A stretch of 64,000 nucleotides of DNA from JAAFHB01 sp963677935 (GTDB lineage Bacteria > Bacteroidota > Bacteroidia > Bacteroidales > Prolixibacteraceae): positions 3,596,001-3,660,000 of the forward strand of contig CAXXEH010000003.1 of NCBI GenBank assembly GCA_963677935.2, read 5' to 3'. This document shows, one piece after another, positions 23,909-33,130 of this stretch. Within the stretch, counting starts at the first letter, position 1. Every line of letters starts with the position of its first letter. The translations under genes and the position numbers were made by a program. Below the pieces are notes generated by a model. That model was given only the letters and a program-made list of their open reading frames with translations. It did no database searches and was not told where the DNA came from.

Positions 23909-26900
23909 ATGGAAAAATTTCTTTTAATTGATCATGATCTAAACAACCAGTTTCTGTTAGAGGAGATCATCAAAGAGGCTTTCCCTGATTCATCTCTTTT
24001 CTGCCATCTCACTAATTCCGGTGAAATTGATATTGCATTAGCGAAAGATCCTGATGTAATACTTTTAAACCTTACAATAGAGCAAAGCAATGGACTCTTT
24101 ACATGTCGAAAGATAAAACAGGATAACAGCTCCGAAAATATTCCGATACTCGGCATAACTTTTCGTGACGAAAATGATAAAGCCAGGAATGAGGCACTGG
24201 CGTCCGGAGTTGAGGCATTTGTTTACCTTCCGTTTGATAAAATTGAACTGATAGCTCAGATAAGGGCAATGCTAAAAATAAGATCAGCTAATAATCTAAT
24301 CCAACGCAGTCTACAGAAAAACGAAGAAAAATACCGCAGGATCTTCGAGAACATCCAGGATGTTTATTATGAGGCCTCTCTTGATGGAATAATCACGGAG
24401 TTGAGCCCTTCCATCGAAATCATTTCGTATGGCCAGTATAACAGAAATGACATCATTGGTAGCCCAATATCAATATTTTATGCCTATGCAGAGGATCGTG
24501 AACTTTTTCTTTCACTTTTACACGAAAAAGGGCGGGTAAATGATTTCGAATTGGCGCTGCTTAATAAGGACGGTTCAATAATTCAGTGTACCATATCTGC
24601 AAAAATTTGCCTTGATGCAAAAGGTGTTCCCGAAAAGATTATTGGGAATTTACACGACATCTCCAGGCGAAAGCAAACCGAAGCCAAACTGATGGAAAGT
24701 GAGGCACAATTCAGAGATTTTTTTGAAAGGGCTCCTGATGCCATATTTATTGCAGATACCAATTCAGGTCTGATTGTGGATGCCAATGAGGCTGCTTCAG
24801 GGTTGTTATTATTACCTCACGAAAAGATAGTCGGACTTCATCAATCCATGCTGCATCCTTCCCGAATGATTGAATTTTCCAAAGTCACTTTTCATGATCA
24901 ATCGGTTCCAACTACTCAACAGATTTCTCCTCATCCGGTTGAGATGATGGTGCTTCGGTCTGATGGCACAGAAGTTCCGGTTGAAATAGTTTCATCCATC
25001 ATCAGAATCAAAGGGAGACCATCTCTTTTGGGGATTTTCCGTGATATCACCGAACGTAAGCATGCTGAGGAGAAATTGAATGAAAGCCAATTGCGATATA
25101 AATTAGTTTTTGAGAACTCAGGAACCATTAATTTAATTTTCGATGCCAATTGCCGTCTTATACTTCAAAATGATCAATCGGCAAAAATCATCGGAAGGGA
25201 GAAGAAGGAAACAACAGGGAAAACCGCACTTGAGATCTTCGGTCCCACCACCGGTTCTCCAATTATGGAACAGATGTATCATGTGATGGGAACAGGAATA
25301 TCTGAGGAATTCGAAATCGCCCTTGATATGCCTGATGGGAAGAGATGGTTTCATTCGATCTATCAACCGATCATTAATGAGAATAAGCAGAATCAGGGAT
25401 TACAGATTGTAGCACATGACATTACAGATCAGAAACAGATCGAACTTGCCCTGATTAAGAGTGAAACCCTCTTCCGGATTCTGAGCGAGAATTCTTTAAC
25501 AGGGATATATACGATATCTAACAACCGCTTACAGTACATTAATCCGGCATTTGCCAATATTTTCGGCTACACGCAGGATGAGCTTACCGGTACAGATACT
25601 TTGGTCGTAATTCATCCGGCTGACCGGAAGCTTGTCGCAGAAAATATTCGTCGTAGAATGGAGGGAGAGATATCTTCTTTAAAATATGAATTTCGAGGCG
25701 TCAAAAAAAATGGAGAAATAATCTATATCCTGGTATTGGGCGGAATGACGACTATAAATAACAATCCCGTATTAGTCGGTAATATTCTGGACATTACGGA
25801 ACGGAAGTTGGCAGAAGAACGATTGGAAGCTTCGCAAAAACAGATTGCCGAAATTCTGGAAAGCATTACAGATGGATTTGTCGCTTTTGACGCCCACATG
25901 AACTATACTTATATCAACACACGGGGAGCGGCATTATTCGGCCTTAAACCGGAAGATCTGATCGGGAAGAACTACTTGGAGGAGTTTCGCGACGCCAAAG
26001 GTACCCCCTTTGCCAATAATTATCTTCATGCGTTGGAGACCCGTACTACTCTTATTTTTGAGGATTATTATGAGCCCTGGGACCGTTGGTTTGAAAACCG
26101 GATTTACCCCACAAATGAAGGGATCGCGGTTTATTACAGTGAAACAACTGACCGAAAGCGCACCGAAAGAGCATTAATTGAAAGTAATGAATTCAATAAA
26201 ACCTTGATTCGAACTATTCCGTTCGGGATGGATATTGTAGATGAAGAAGGGAATATTCTATTCATGAGCGAAAATTTCGAGAAACTATTTGGGAAAGAAG
26301 CAATTGGCAAGAAATGCTGGAGCCTTTACTGTGATAATCATCATCAGTGCAGTAATTGTCCCTTACTTGCAGGAATAAGTGTTGGGGAAACCAGTCTTTT
26401 CGAAACATCCGGAGTAATGGGTAATAAAACTTTCCAGATTAGCCATACCGGGATGATGTTTCGTGAGAAAAAAGCGATGCTGGAGATATTCCAGGACATC
26501 ACTCAAAAGAAAAAGACGGAGAAAAAAGTTAAACTTCTTGCCCAATCGCTGGAGAGTATCAGCGAATGCGTTACAATAACCGACCTTTACGATAATATCA
26601 TATATATTAATGAATCGTTGCTGCATACCTATCAGTATACCAAAGAGGAGATCTTAGGAAAGCACATCAGTATTCTGCGTACACCGGAACAAAAGCTTGA
26701 ACTAGCCAGAACAATTCTTCCTAAAACAATGGAAGGGGGATGGAGAGGTGAAATTATCAATGTTAAGAAGGATGGAACGCAGTTTCCAATATTGTTGTCT
26801 ACGTCCTTGATCAAAGACGAAAACGAGGAACCTATAGCCATGATAGGTGTTGCGATCGACATCACCGAAATAAGTAAAAACAGAGATGAACTGGTTGCAG

Positions 26901-28024
26901 CAAAAGAGAAAGCTGAAGAGATTAATCGTCTGAAATCTGCCTTTTTAGGGAATATGAGTCACGAGATAAGAACTCCTATGAATGCCATTATCGGCTTTTC
27001 AGATTTAATGGCAGAGGCAGATGAGGAAGAAAAAAATGCTTATGCTGAGATTATCAATAAAAGTTCAATTCAATTACTCAGCCTGATCGATGATGTGATT
27101 CTCATCTCCCGATTGCAGAGCGAGAAAATGCCTGTCCACGTTGCCGAATTCTATCCTTCTGAACTGATAAAAGATGTCTACCAGATGTTTAATCATCCGG
27201 AGATGAATAATGGACTGGGAATTGTGGTGAAAATTCCTGAGGAATCAAAGAACCTGATCATCAAGAGTGATGCAAATAAGGTAAAGCAGATTTTGACCAA
27301 TTTGACCTCAAATGCTGTCAAATACACCTTTGAAGGGAGCATTGAGATAGGTTGTGATCTGCAGAACGGACAAATCGAATTCTATGTAAAAGACACCGGA
27401 ATTGGTATTTCTGAAAAAGAGCAACAGCAGATTTTTGAGACATTTTACCGTGGCGAACAGGCATTATCCTGTGCAATTCGGGGAACCGGATTAGGATTAA
27501 ATATTGCAAAAGAGCTGGTTAATGTAATTGGGGGAACAATCGGGGTAGACTCAGAAGTTAACAGCGGGTCACGCTTTTACTTCTCTCTCCCGGTTGATAA
27601 ATCGCTGAAGAAAAATCCGGAATATCAATCACAAATCACTAAATTAAAGAATCTGAGCGAATGTACAATTCTCATTACTGATGATGAGCCGATAAATTTT
27701 CAATATCTGGAGGCCATTTTGAAGGGGATGTTCAAAAGAATTGATCATGCAAGGAATGGTCAGGAGGCCGTCGAAATGGTTTCAAATAACAGGTATGACC
27801 TTATTCTGATGGATCTGAAAATGCCTGTGATGGGCGGAATTGAGGCTACAAAAATTATAAAGAAGAAATTTCCTGCAATTCCTATTGTTGCCCAGACTGC
27901 CTATTCTCTTCCCGAAGAGATAGAGCTCGCATATGTTTCTGGTTGTAACGATTTCATCTCCAAACCAATCAGGAAAGAGACATTAATGGAGATAATTAAC
28001 AAATATGTAAGTAACTATAGGTAG
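23909..28024 (+). CDS. Hybrid sensor histidine kinase: pseudo-receiver, seven PAS, HisKA, HATPase, receiver
   Basis: This 1371-residue protein has no signal or membrane helix, so it senses inside the cell. The N-terminal receiver-like domain (1-125) keeps D8/D10 but has Asn54 where the phosphorylated Asp belongs and Leu where the conserved Lys of KPF belongs. Seven PAS modules follow, at about 135-1000. The sixth contains four Cys in the segment from KKCWSLYC to CSNCP. The kinase core has His1018 in MSHEIRTPMN, an N-box (NLTSNAVKYT), and G-boxes DTGIGIS and GTGLGLNI. The C-terminal receiver is canonical, with Asp1302 (LILMDLKMPVMGG) and Lys1352. Signal and output are unknown; neighbouring genes give no clear hint. 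Confidence 0.9.
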   Translation: MEKFLLIDHDLNNQFLLEEIIKEAFPDSSLFCHLTNSGEIDIALAKDPDVILLNLTIEQSNGLFTCRKIKQDNSSENIPILGITFRDENDKARNEALASGVEAFVYLPFDKIELIAQIRAMLKIRSANNLIQRSLQKNEEKYRRIFENIQDVYYEASLDGIITELSPSIEIISYGQYNRNDIIGSPISIFYAYAEDRELFLSLLHEKGRVNDFELALLNKDGSIIQCTISAKICLDAKGVPEKIIGNLHDISRRKQTEAKLMESEAQFRDFFERAPDAIFIADTNSGLIVDANEAASGLLLLPHEKIVGLHQSMLHPSRMIEFSKVTFHDQSVPTTQQISPHPVEMMVLRSDGTEVPVEIVSSIIRIKGRPSLLGIFRDITERKHAEEKLNESQLRYKLVFENSGTINLIFDANCRLILQNDQSAKIIGREKKETTGKTALEIFGPTTGSPIMEQMYHVMGTGISEEFEIALDMPDGKRWFHSIYQPIINENKQNQGLQIVAHDITDQKQIELALIKSETLFRILSENSLTGIYTISNNRLQYINPAFANIFGYTQDELTGTDTLVVIHPADRKLVAENIRRRMEGEISSLKYEFRGVKKNGEIIYILVLGGMTTINNNPVLVGNILDITERKLAEERLEASQKQIAEILESITDGFVAFDAHMNYTYINTRGAALFGLKPEDLIGKNYLEEFRDAKGTPFANNYLHALETRTTLIFEDYYEPWDRWFENRIYPTNEGIAVYYSETTDRKRTERALIESNEFNKTLIRTIPFGMDIVDEEGNILFMSENFEKLFGKEAIGKKCWSLYCDNHHQCSNCPLLAGISVGETSLFETSGVMGNKTFQISHTGMMFREKKAMLEIFQDITQKKKTEKKVKLLAQSLESISECVTITDLYDNIIYINESLLHTYQYTKEEILGKHISILRTPEQKLELARTILPKTMEGGWRGEIINVKKDGTQFPILLSTSLIKDENEEPIAMIGVAIDITEISKNRDELVAAKEKAEEINRLKSAFLGNMSHEIRTPMNAIIGFSDLMAEADEEEKNAYAEIINKSSIQLLSLIDDVILISRLQSEKMPVHVAEFYPSELIKDVYQMFNHPEMNNGLGIVVKIPEESKNLIIKSDANKVKQILTNLTSNAVKYTFEGSIEIGCDLQNGQIEFYVKDTGIGISEKEQQQIFETFYRGEQALSCAIRGTGLGLNIAKELVNVIGGTIGVDSEVNSGSRFYFSLPVDKSLKKNPEYQSQITKLKNLSECTILITDDEPINFQYLEAILKGMFKRIDHARNGQEAVEMVSNNRYDLILMDLKMPVMGGIEATKIIKKKFPAIPIVAQTAYSLPEEIELAYVSGCNDFISKPIRKETLMEIINKYVSNYR

Positions 28025-28123
28025 TCCAATATTCAGTAGCTATTTACAGAAGTTCATGACCTTACCAAAAAAGCCCGGGAAGAGCTCAAAAGGTCGCGGC
28101 AGGTAGAATTCCTTATTTCTCTG

Positions 28124-28160
28124 TTTGTTAGGGTCTGACTTAAAATCAGTCCCTAACAAA
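28124..28160. terminator. Bidirectional hairpin terminator between convergent genes
   Basis: Arms TTTGTTAGGG (28124-28133) and CCCTAACAAA (28151-28160) pair perfectly over 10 bp. After one mismatch a further 4-bp stem (CTGA/TCAG) closes a 7-base loop. The hairpin sits between two genes that converge on it, and A/T-rich flanks give short U-runs in either direction. It probably ends transcription of both. Confidence 0.6.
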
Positions 28161-28198
28161 GATTGAAACTACAAGAGCCAGCCCTTCACTAAACATTA

Positions 28199-30877
28199 CT
28201 ATTTATCATCCCCATCTTTTCCAACAAATTTCCTGGGATACTTTTCCTTTCCTTTCATCGCATACCAGATAATCCTGTTGAACAGATCGTCATCTCCCTG
28301 GTCAATATAATCAAACTGCGGCTCCATGCTTCTGAGTGCGTAATGGAGCGCGGTACCCTTTAATTCGGCTAAACTCTTATTCATCTCATTCAGAGGGATC
28401 TGATTAGATAACGATTGGTAAGCTGAAAAATCAGGAGTAGGTGAAAAACAATCGAACATGGGCATAGCTGTTGCATCGCTGATATTCATCGGAGGAATTC
28501 CCAGTATCTGCTCGATAGTTCGTAACATGGAAACCTGATTATAATTGGTCCGGACTGTCTTCTTTAACCTCGAATAGGGACTTACGACGGTTCCAACAGT
28601 CCGGTAAGCCGAAACATGGTCCCAACCATCCTGAGAATCATCCTCTGTGATAAAAATAGCGGTATTCTTCCAGAACCGGCTTTTTGAAAGGGCCTCGATC
28701 ATCTGACCCAGGGCCAAATCGTTATCAGCCACGAAGGATCTTGGTGTGGGTACTCCAGGTCGTGTGCCTGAGGTGTGATCGTTTGACAGGGCCATCACCA
28801 TCAATTCGGGTAACTGGTCACCCTCCATTTTATCATAGGCATTCAGCTCATCAATAAATGCCTTTGCCCGGAGTATATCCGGAATCTGATGATTATCGGA
28901 ACTTGGGAAGTTCTGACTTAAAATTTTCTCAACCGGCTTAATGGTTGTTTTATTCACAAAACTGAATTTTTCACCCTTTTGGAATCCCTCATAAATAGAG
29001 GTCCAGTTCAGCTTTTTATCAAATTCAACATCACATGCTTCGCCGTAAATGCGAACACTTTTGCCATGTTTCAGGGCATTGTCCCATATAAAACCTGTGG
29101 GAGCATAAACCAGTGCGTCGTACTGAACATGGGGATAACTTCTGATCCAGGCTCTTACATTTCGCTCAACATAATCGGTAACCATCCCCATATCGGTCCA
29201 TTGATGGCCCTCAGCTGAGCATTTCCCCGATGCATAATAGTTATCCATCAACAGAAATTCATCAACAATCTTATGGGTATTCGGGGTTATTTTTTTCCCA
29301 AAGACAACCAGCGCTGAATCGCCGTCTCCGGCACGAACATCGCCAAGCACCTGATCATAGGTCCTGTTCTCTTTGATAATGTAAAGCACATGTTTAAATA
29401 AGGATGGTTCACCGATACGGAGTGGAACCGGTACCGGCGCTACATTCTTACGGGGTAATCTTTCGGTAAGGGCCAGTCTGAATAGCTGGTTGCACTTTTC
29501 AACTTTCTCCGTATATTTCTGTAATGTAGACCTTTGAGGTAAAGGGATAACCGAAACAGAGGCCATCATTCGGTGTGAATTATAGACCGTATTCGTGGAT
29601 TTCTCAGAAGTATTAGGTATGCGTGAACCTTCGGCTTCAATATTGGCCACAAATAAAAGGCTATCCCCATAGATGGCTACCCCTCCCGGATAAGCACCCG
29701 TTGGTATAAACCCTGCCACCTTACTGTTGTTCTGAGCCGATGCTGTTGAAGATAGTTTGCCCAGACTAACAATTGCAACAGCATTATCCATACCGTTAGC
29801 CACATAGAGTGTTTTACCATTTCCATCGATGGCCAGACCATTAGGTGAATCACCGAAATAGCTATTTTTATCGGGAGATAAACGGACCGAAATTTGTTCG
29901 CTAACCTCATCCATTGCGGTATTAATCACAGACACCATATCGCTGTTTGCATTGGCAACATAAACGAATTTTTGATCCTTACAGGCAATGATATCATTTG
30001 GATGTAAACCAACCTTAATTTCTTTCAGCGCACTGCCTGAATGAGGATCAAGGACAAGAACGGTTCCTTCGCGGGTAGCTCCGGTCCTCGGATCAACTTT
30101 GGCAGCTCCCCAAGGAACGCCTGCTACATCAACATCCCCTTTATCTGGTATTGATCCGGCCCAGTTGGTCACATACAGTTTGCCATTGGCTGATGTAATG
30201 CCAAACGGAGCAACACCTGCAGGAGCTAACCAGATTGTTTTTCCGGTATTGATATCCAGCTTTTCAACAGTATTGTTTCCATTGAGTACTACATAAAGTA
30301 TCGGTGAACCCGACTCTATAGTCACGAGAACTTCATTGGGTAAAGCCGTCAGAGCCGGTTTAACAGTTTCAAATGAAAAAGTTTTTAAAACACTAATTTT
30401 CTTCTCATTCCAGATTGCCTGAACAACTACTGATTTGGTTTTACCCAAGGCACTCCAATAAAGCTCATAACCACTTGCGGTTTTACGCCATGTGATACCG
30501 GAATAGGTATTCATCAGACCATCGCTGGCAAAATGACTTTTCAGCGTAAAGCGCGAAGCCACCTTTTTCGTTGCCGGATCAATGATCACAACGGAGTAGC
30601 GCCCTTCGACAGCAATCCATTTTCCATCGGGCGAAAGAGTACAGTCAAGTGCGTGGTTTTCATTTTCCTTGTCCCCAAAATAGAGTTGCTCACCTGCCGG
30701 GTCAACCCATTTATTGTATGGCATTAACACCGGCAAATCGCTCCCCGTGAGTGTACTCGTCTCATACGAGGTGATGTATTTCTTTTGTTGGCGCAACGTT
30801 TTATTTGATTGGGAATACGCAGGAACTGCAATCAGAAAAGTTATTGCAATTACAAAAACGGGTATAATTTTCTTCAT
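28199..30877 (-). CDS. Secreted YVTN beta-propeller/phosphoesterase fusion protein
   Basis: The 892 residues begin with a signal peptide (about 1-22, cut near AYS/QS). Residues about 60-450 form a beta-propeller with repeated blade sequences such as KLYVTNWAG, KFVYVANANSDMVSVINT and KTLYVANGMDNAVAIV. Residues about 485-830 are a phosphoesterase of the PF04185/alkaline-phosphatase superfamily, with metal-site landmarks IIKENRTYDQVLGDV, NDHTSG and ITEDDSQDGWDHVS. Members include phospholipase C and acid phosphatase types that act on extracellular phosphate esters. It is a single gene with convergent and divergent neighbours. The substrate cannot be read from the sequence. Confidence 0.85.
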   Translation of the reverse strand: MKKIIPVFVIAITFLIAVPAYSQSNKTLRQQKKYITSYETSTLTGSDLPVLMPYNKWVDPAGEQLYFGDKENENHALDCTLSPDGKWIAVEGRYSVVIIDPATKKVASRFTLKSHFASDGLMNTYSGITWRKTASGYELYWSALGKTKSVVVQAIWNEKKISVLKTFSFETVKPALTALPNEVLVTIESGSPILYVVLNGNNTVEKLDINTGKTIWLAPAGVAPFGITSANGKLYVTNWAGSIPDKGDVDVAGVPWGAAKVDPRTGATREGTVLVLDPHSGSALKEIKVGLHPNDIIACKDQKFVYVANANSDMVSVINTAMDEVSEQISVRLSPDKNSYFGDSPNGLAIDGNGKTLYVANGMDNAVAIVSLGKLSSTASAQNNSKVAGFIPTGAYPGGVAIYGDSLLFVANIEAEGSRIPNTSEKSTNTVYNSHRMMASVSVIPLPQRSTLQKYTEKVEKCNQLFRLALTERLPRKNVAPVPVPLRIGEPSLFKHVLYIIKENRTYDQVLGDVRAGDGDSALVVFGKKITPNTHKIVDEFLLMDNYYASGKCSAEGHQWTDMGMVTDYVERNVRAWIRSYPHVQYDALVYAPTGFIWDNALKHGKSVRIYGEACDVEFDKKLNWTSIYEGFQKGEKFSFVNKTTIKPVEKILSQNFPSSDNHQIPDILRAKAFIDELNAYDKMEGDQLPELMVMALSNDHTSGTRPGVPTPRSFVADNDLALGQMIEALSKSRFWKNTAIFITEDDSQDGWDHVSAYRTVGTVVSPYSRLKKTVRTNYNQVSMLRTIEQILGIPPMNISDATAMPMFDCFSPTPDFSAYQSLSNQIPLNEMNKSLAELKGTALHYALRSMEPQFDYIDQGDDDLFNRIIWYAMKGKEKYPRKFVGKDGDDK

Positions 30878-31016
30878 TTTATGGAAGATATTAGTTTTAA
30901 AATTGTTTTGAAGAATGTGTTATAAAATTAAGATTCTCAATGTATCACTCCCTTGCTATTTTTTGTTCTGGTCAAATTAAAAAATCAAATAATTTTCACA
31001 TGAAATACATTGAGCA

Positions 31017-31289
31017 TCAATACAAATTCTCGTAATGCCCTCCAATTGCAAAAATGTGGATTGAATCTTCATCAAATTTATAAATCAACCGATCGTACTG
31101 AGATAATTTTCTGGACCAATATCCCGACAATTCATACTTTAGCTGTTCAGGTTTTCCGATGCCGTTCTGCGGATCCTCCCGTTGCATCTCTTTCAGAATC
31201 CGGCAAAGGTTTTTATGAAGAATTTTATCTTTTATCCTCAAATTCTCATAAACCATCCAGGTATCTCCCTCAAAAACGATTGATCTCAT
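31017..31289 (-). CDS. YoeB-family ribosome-dependent mRNA interferase toxin
   Basis: I chose the ATG at 31289 (90 residues), which overlaps the end of the antitoxin gene by 20 bases, as is usual for such pairs. The hallmark YoeB block is present: GIGKPEQLKYELSGYWSRKL, followed by DRLIYKF. The chain ends in IGGHYENLY, near the place where YoeB has its C-terminal CRxHY active-site residues; here the Cys and Arg are replaced by Gly-Gly while HY is kept. The family cleaves mRNA on the ribosome. The altered end may reduce activity. Pairing with a YefM-type antitoxin and operator supports the call. Confidence 0.85.
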   Translation of the reverse strand: MRSIVFEGDTWMVYENLRIKDKILHKNLCRILKEMQREDPQNGIGKPEQLKYELSGYWSRKLSQYDRLIYKFDEDSIHIFAIGGHYENLY

Positions 31290-31557
31290 CAAGCTGTTCA
31301 AGATTAGGTTGAACTCCACTACTATTCTGATAGCTAAGTGATGATTCCGCAATCTGGTACATTAACGATTTATTTCTCAGAACATACAGTGTTTCCTGCT
31401 CACGCTCCCAGTCTTCGGCGCTCACAATGATAAAATCCTTCCCTTCGCGGCGGTTTACCCTGATGGGTTGGTGTTCCTCAATGGCTTTGTCTACAAAATC
31501 TTTAAGGTTTGCCCTGAATTTATTGACAGATAATTCAATCATGATCTTAATTTTCAT
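31270..31557 (-). CDS. YefM/Phd-family antitoxin
   Basis: The 95 residues start with a short leader and the typical YefM opening (ELSVNKFRANLKDFVDKA), followed by the VNRREGKDFIIVSAEDWE block of the DNA-binding half. The C-terminal part is charged and probably wraps the toxin. A start five codons in (31542) is equally possible. The gene precedes and overlaps the toxin. A TGTAC-type inverted repeat immediately upstream fits autoregulation by this protein. Confidence 0.86.
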   Translation of the reverse strand: MKIKIMIELSVNKFRANLKDFVDKAIEEHQPIRVNRREGKDFIIVSAEDWEREQETLYVLRNKSLMYQIAESSLSYQNSSGVQPNLEQLDEINRF

Positions 31558-31563
31558 ATCTAC

Positions 31564-31588
31564 AAATGTACTGCTATTTGGTACATTT
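31564..31588. promoter_or_regulatory. Inverted-repeat operator of the toxin-antitoxin pair
   Basis: Two perfect 8-base arms, AAATGTAC (31564-31571) and GTACATTT (31581-31588), are 9 bases apart and start 7 bases upstream of the antitoxin start. YefM-YoeB operators are known to carry palindromes with a TGTACA core, and each arm holds the TGTAC half. This is the likely autoregulatory site. Confidence 0.65.
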
Positions 31589-31613
31589 CAAGAATATGCC
31601 AACAAAGAATTTT

Positions 31614-33125
31614 TTACCTTTTCGCCGCCTTTTCGGCCACCATCTTTACCACCGTTTTGTCGTTCCACTCCTGGCAATGTCCGGCCATAGGAGTAAACGA
31701 TATTTTTGCATCCGATTTGGGATTTTCTGTTTTATCAAGATACATTTTCAGGAACCTGGTGGCCACATTCGAATAGAGCCCATCCATATCACCTGTCCAT
31801 ATCCAGATTTTACCCTGAAGTTTAGGGCCGAGTGTTGCCCAGTTTTTCTCCAGCACTTTTTTCAGATCATATTTTTCCCACTTTTTCGCAATGGCGTGAT
31901 CAATTTTTCCGGTTACCGGATCAAACAGCAATGTGGGGAGACCATCTTTTCCTTTTGGTCCGAATACGGCATTATAGGCGCCAAACTGACAACCTGAACC
32001 ACTATAATTATTGGTTCTGCCAAGTACGTTTTCTTCTGTGATGCACTCTTTCATCGACCATTTAGGTTCATCGTAGATGGTCCTTGATTCGGGTTGCAGA
32101 TATCCGAAATGATTATAGAATGCATTCTCATCTTCGTAAATATTAATCAATCCGTAATGTTCAAACTCAACCGGGTCAGGACTATACGACCATGCCCCAT
32201 CAAAAAAATCGGGATAGAAGATTTGCAATCCAAGCACTACCCATCCTCCGGTAGAAGCGCCGGCAAGATAACGCTTTTTAGACAATGGATTGTATCCAAC
32301 TTCCTTCTCAATGGCCGGGACCAACTCTTCTGTAAACGCTTTGCCGCAAGGACCATTATTTTCTGAGTCGACCTGATAGGAATCGCCATAAGGCCCCTGT
32401 GAATCGAGAAATACAAAAATAATTTGTGGCGCTTCCCCCGAAAACCACCAATCGGAGAATTGTTTGTTTTCCATCATGCCGTTTACCTCGTCGTATCTTC
32501 CATTCAGGCCCGGAGCACGATAGCAAATAGGATACGATTTACCCGGATGTTCGAAATAGCCCGAGGGGAGGAGGACCGAAGCCCTCGCATATCGTGGATG
32601 ACCTGAATAGTCGGACAAACATTTACTTTGGATCACAATCGGTTTTACGAACTTATGTTGGATAACGTTATACGGAGGGATCACACTTTTAAGGTTTAAC
32701 GTAAGATTTACACCTGGTGTCAAGGCTACAGTGTCAACCTCGCTGTACAAATTACCGGGGACGTTTTCCTCTCCGTCATCTACATTCTGTTTGTAAAGCA
32801 CCTGAAAATAGTACTTTTCAGAGGGTTGAACAAAACCTTTATCAAGCTCAGCATTGATCACCTCCTTCTTACGTGTATCGATGATAAAAGGAGTTGAACC
32901 ATCCCAGTTGGGAGGTGTAACTCCCACGATCATATCAAAACCATTCCGTGGTTCCTTGTGTTGCTTTGTAATATAGAGAATTAACCTGCCACCTTTTATA
33001 AACAGCGGTTTAACTTCGGGTGCCACACTGATTTTAGCGGTCAAAAAAGCGAGGTTTTGCCCTATCGCAATCCCGGAAACCGCCAGAAACAACAGAATTG
33101 CCAGGTACAATTTTTGTCTATTCAT
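31614..33125 (-). CDS. Secreted alpha/beta-hydrolase esterase (PF00756-like)
   Basis: The 503 residues begin with a signal peptide (about 1-22). An N-terminal beta-rich segment (about 25-170) precedes an alpha/beta-hydrolase domain. The nucleophile Ser291 lies in AGASTGGW, and GHCQEW near the C-terminus probably supplies the catalytic His. The domain order and the GASTGG elbow resemble feruloyl- or acetyl-esterase-like members of the putative esterase family. The gene starts 5 bases after the polysaccharide deacetylase stop, so the two are one operon. A role in removing ester groups from a glycan is plausible but not shown. Confidence 0.75.
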   Translation of the reverse strand: MNRQKLYLAILLFLAVSGIAIGQNLAFLTAKISVAPEVKPLFIKGGRLILYITKQHKEPRNGFDMIVGVTPPNWDGSTPFIIDTRKKEVINAELDKGFVQPSEKYYFQVLYKQNVDDGEENVPGNLYSEVDTVALTPGVNLTLNLKSVIPPYNVIQHKFVKPIVIQSKCLSDYSGHPRYARASVLLPSGYFEHPGKSYPICYRAPGLNGRYDEVNGMMENKQFSDWWFSGEAPQIIFVFLDSQGPYGDSYQVDSENNGPCGKAFTEELVPAIEKEVGYNPLSKKRYLAGASTGGWVVLGLQIFYPDFFDGAWSYSPDPVEFEHYGLINIYEDENAFYNHFGYLQPESRTIYDEPKWSMKECITEENVLGRTNNYSGSGCQFGAYNAVFGPKGKDGLPTLLFDPVTGKIDHAIAKKWEKYDLKKVLEKNWATLGPKLQGKIWIWTGDMDGLYSNVATRFLKMYLDKTENPKSDAKISFTPMAGHCQEWNDKTVVKMVAEKAAKR

Positions 33126-33130
33126 AAACC

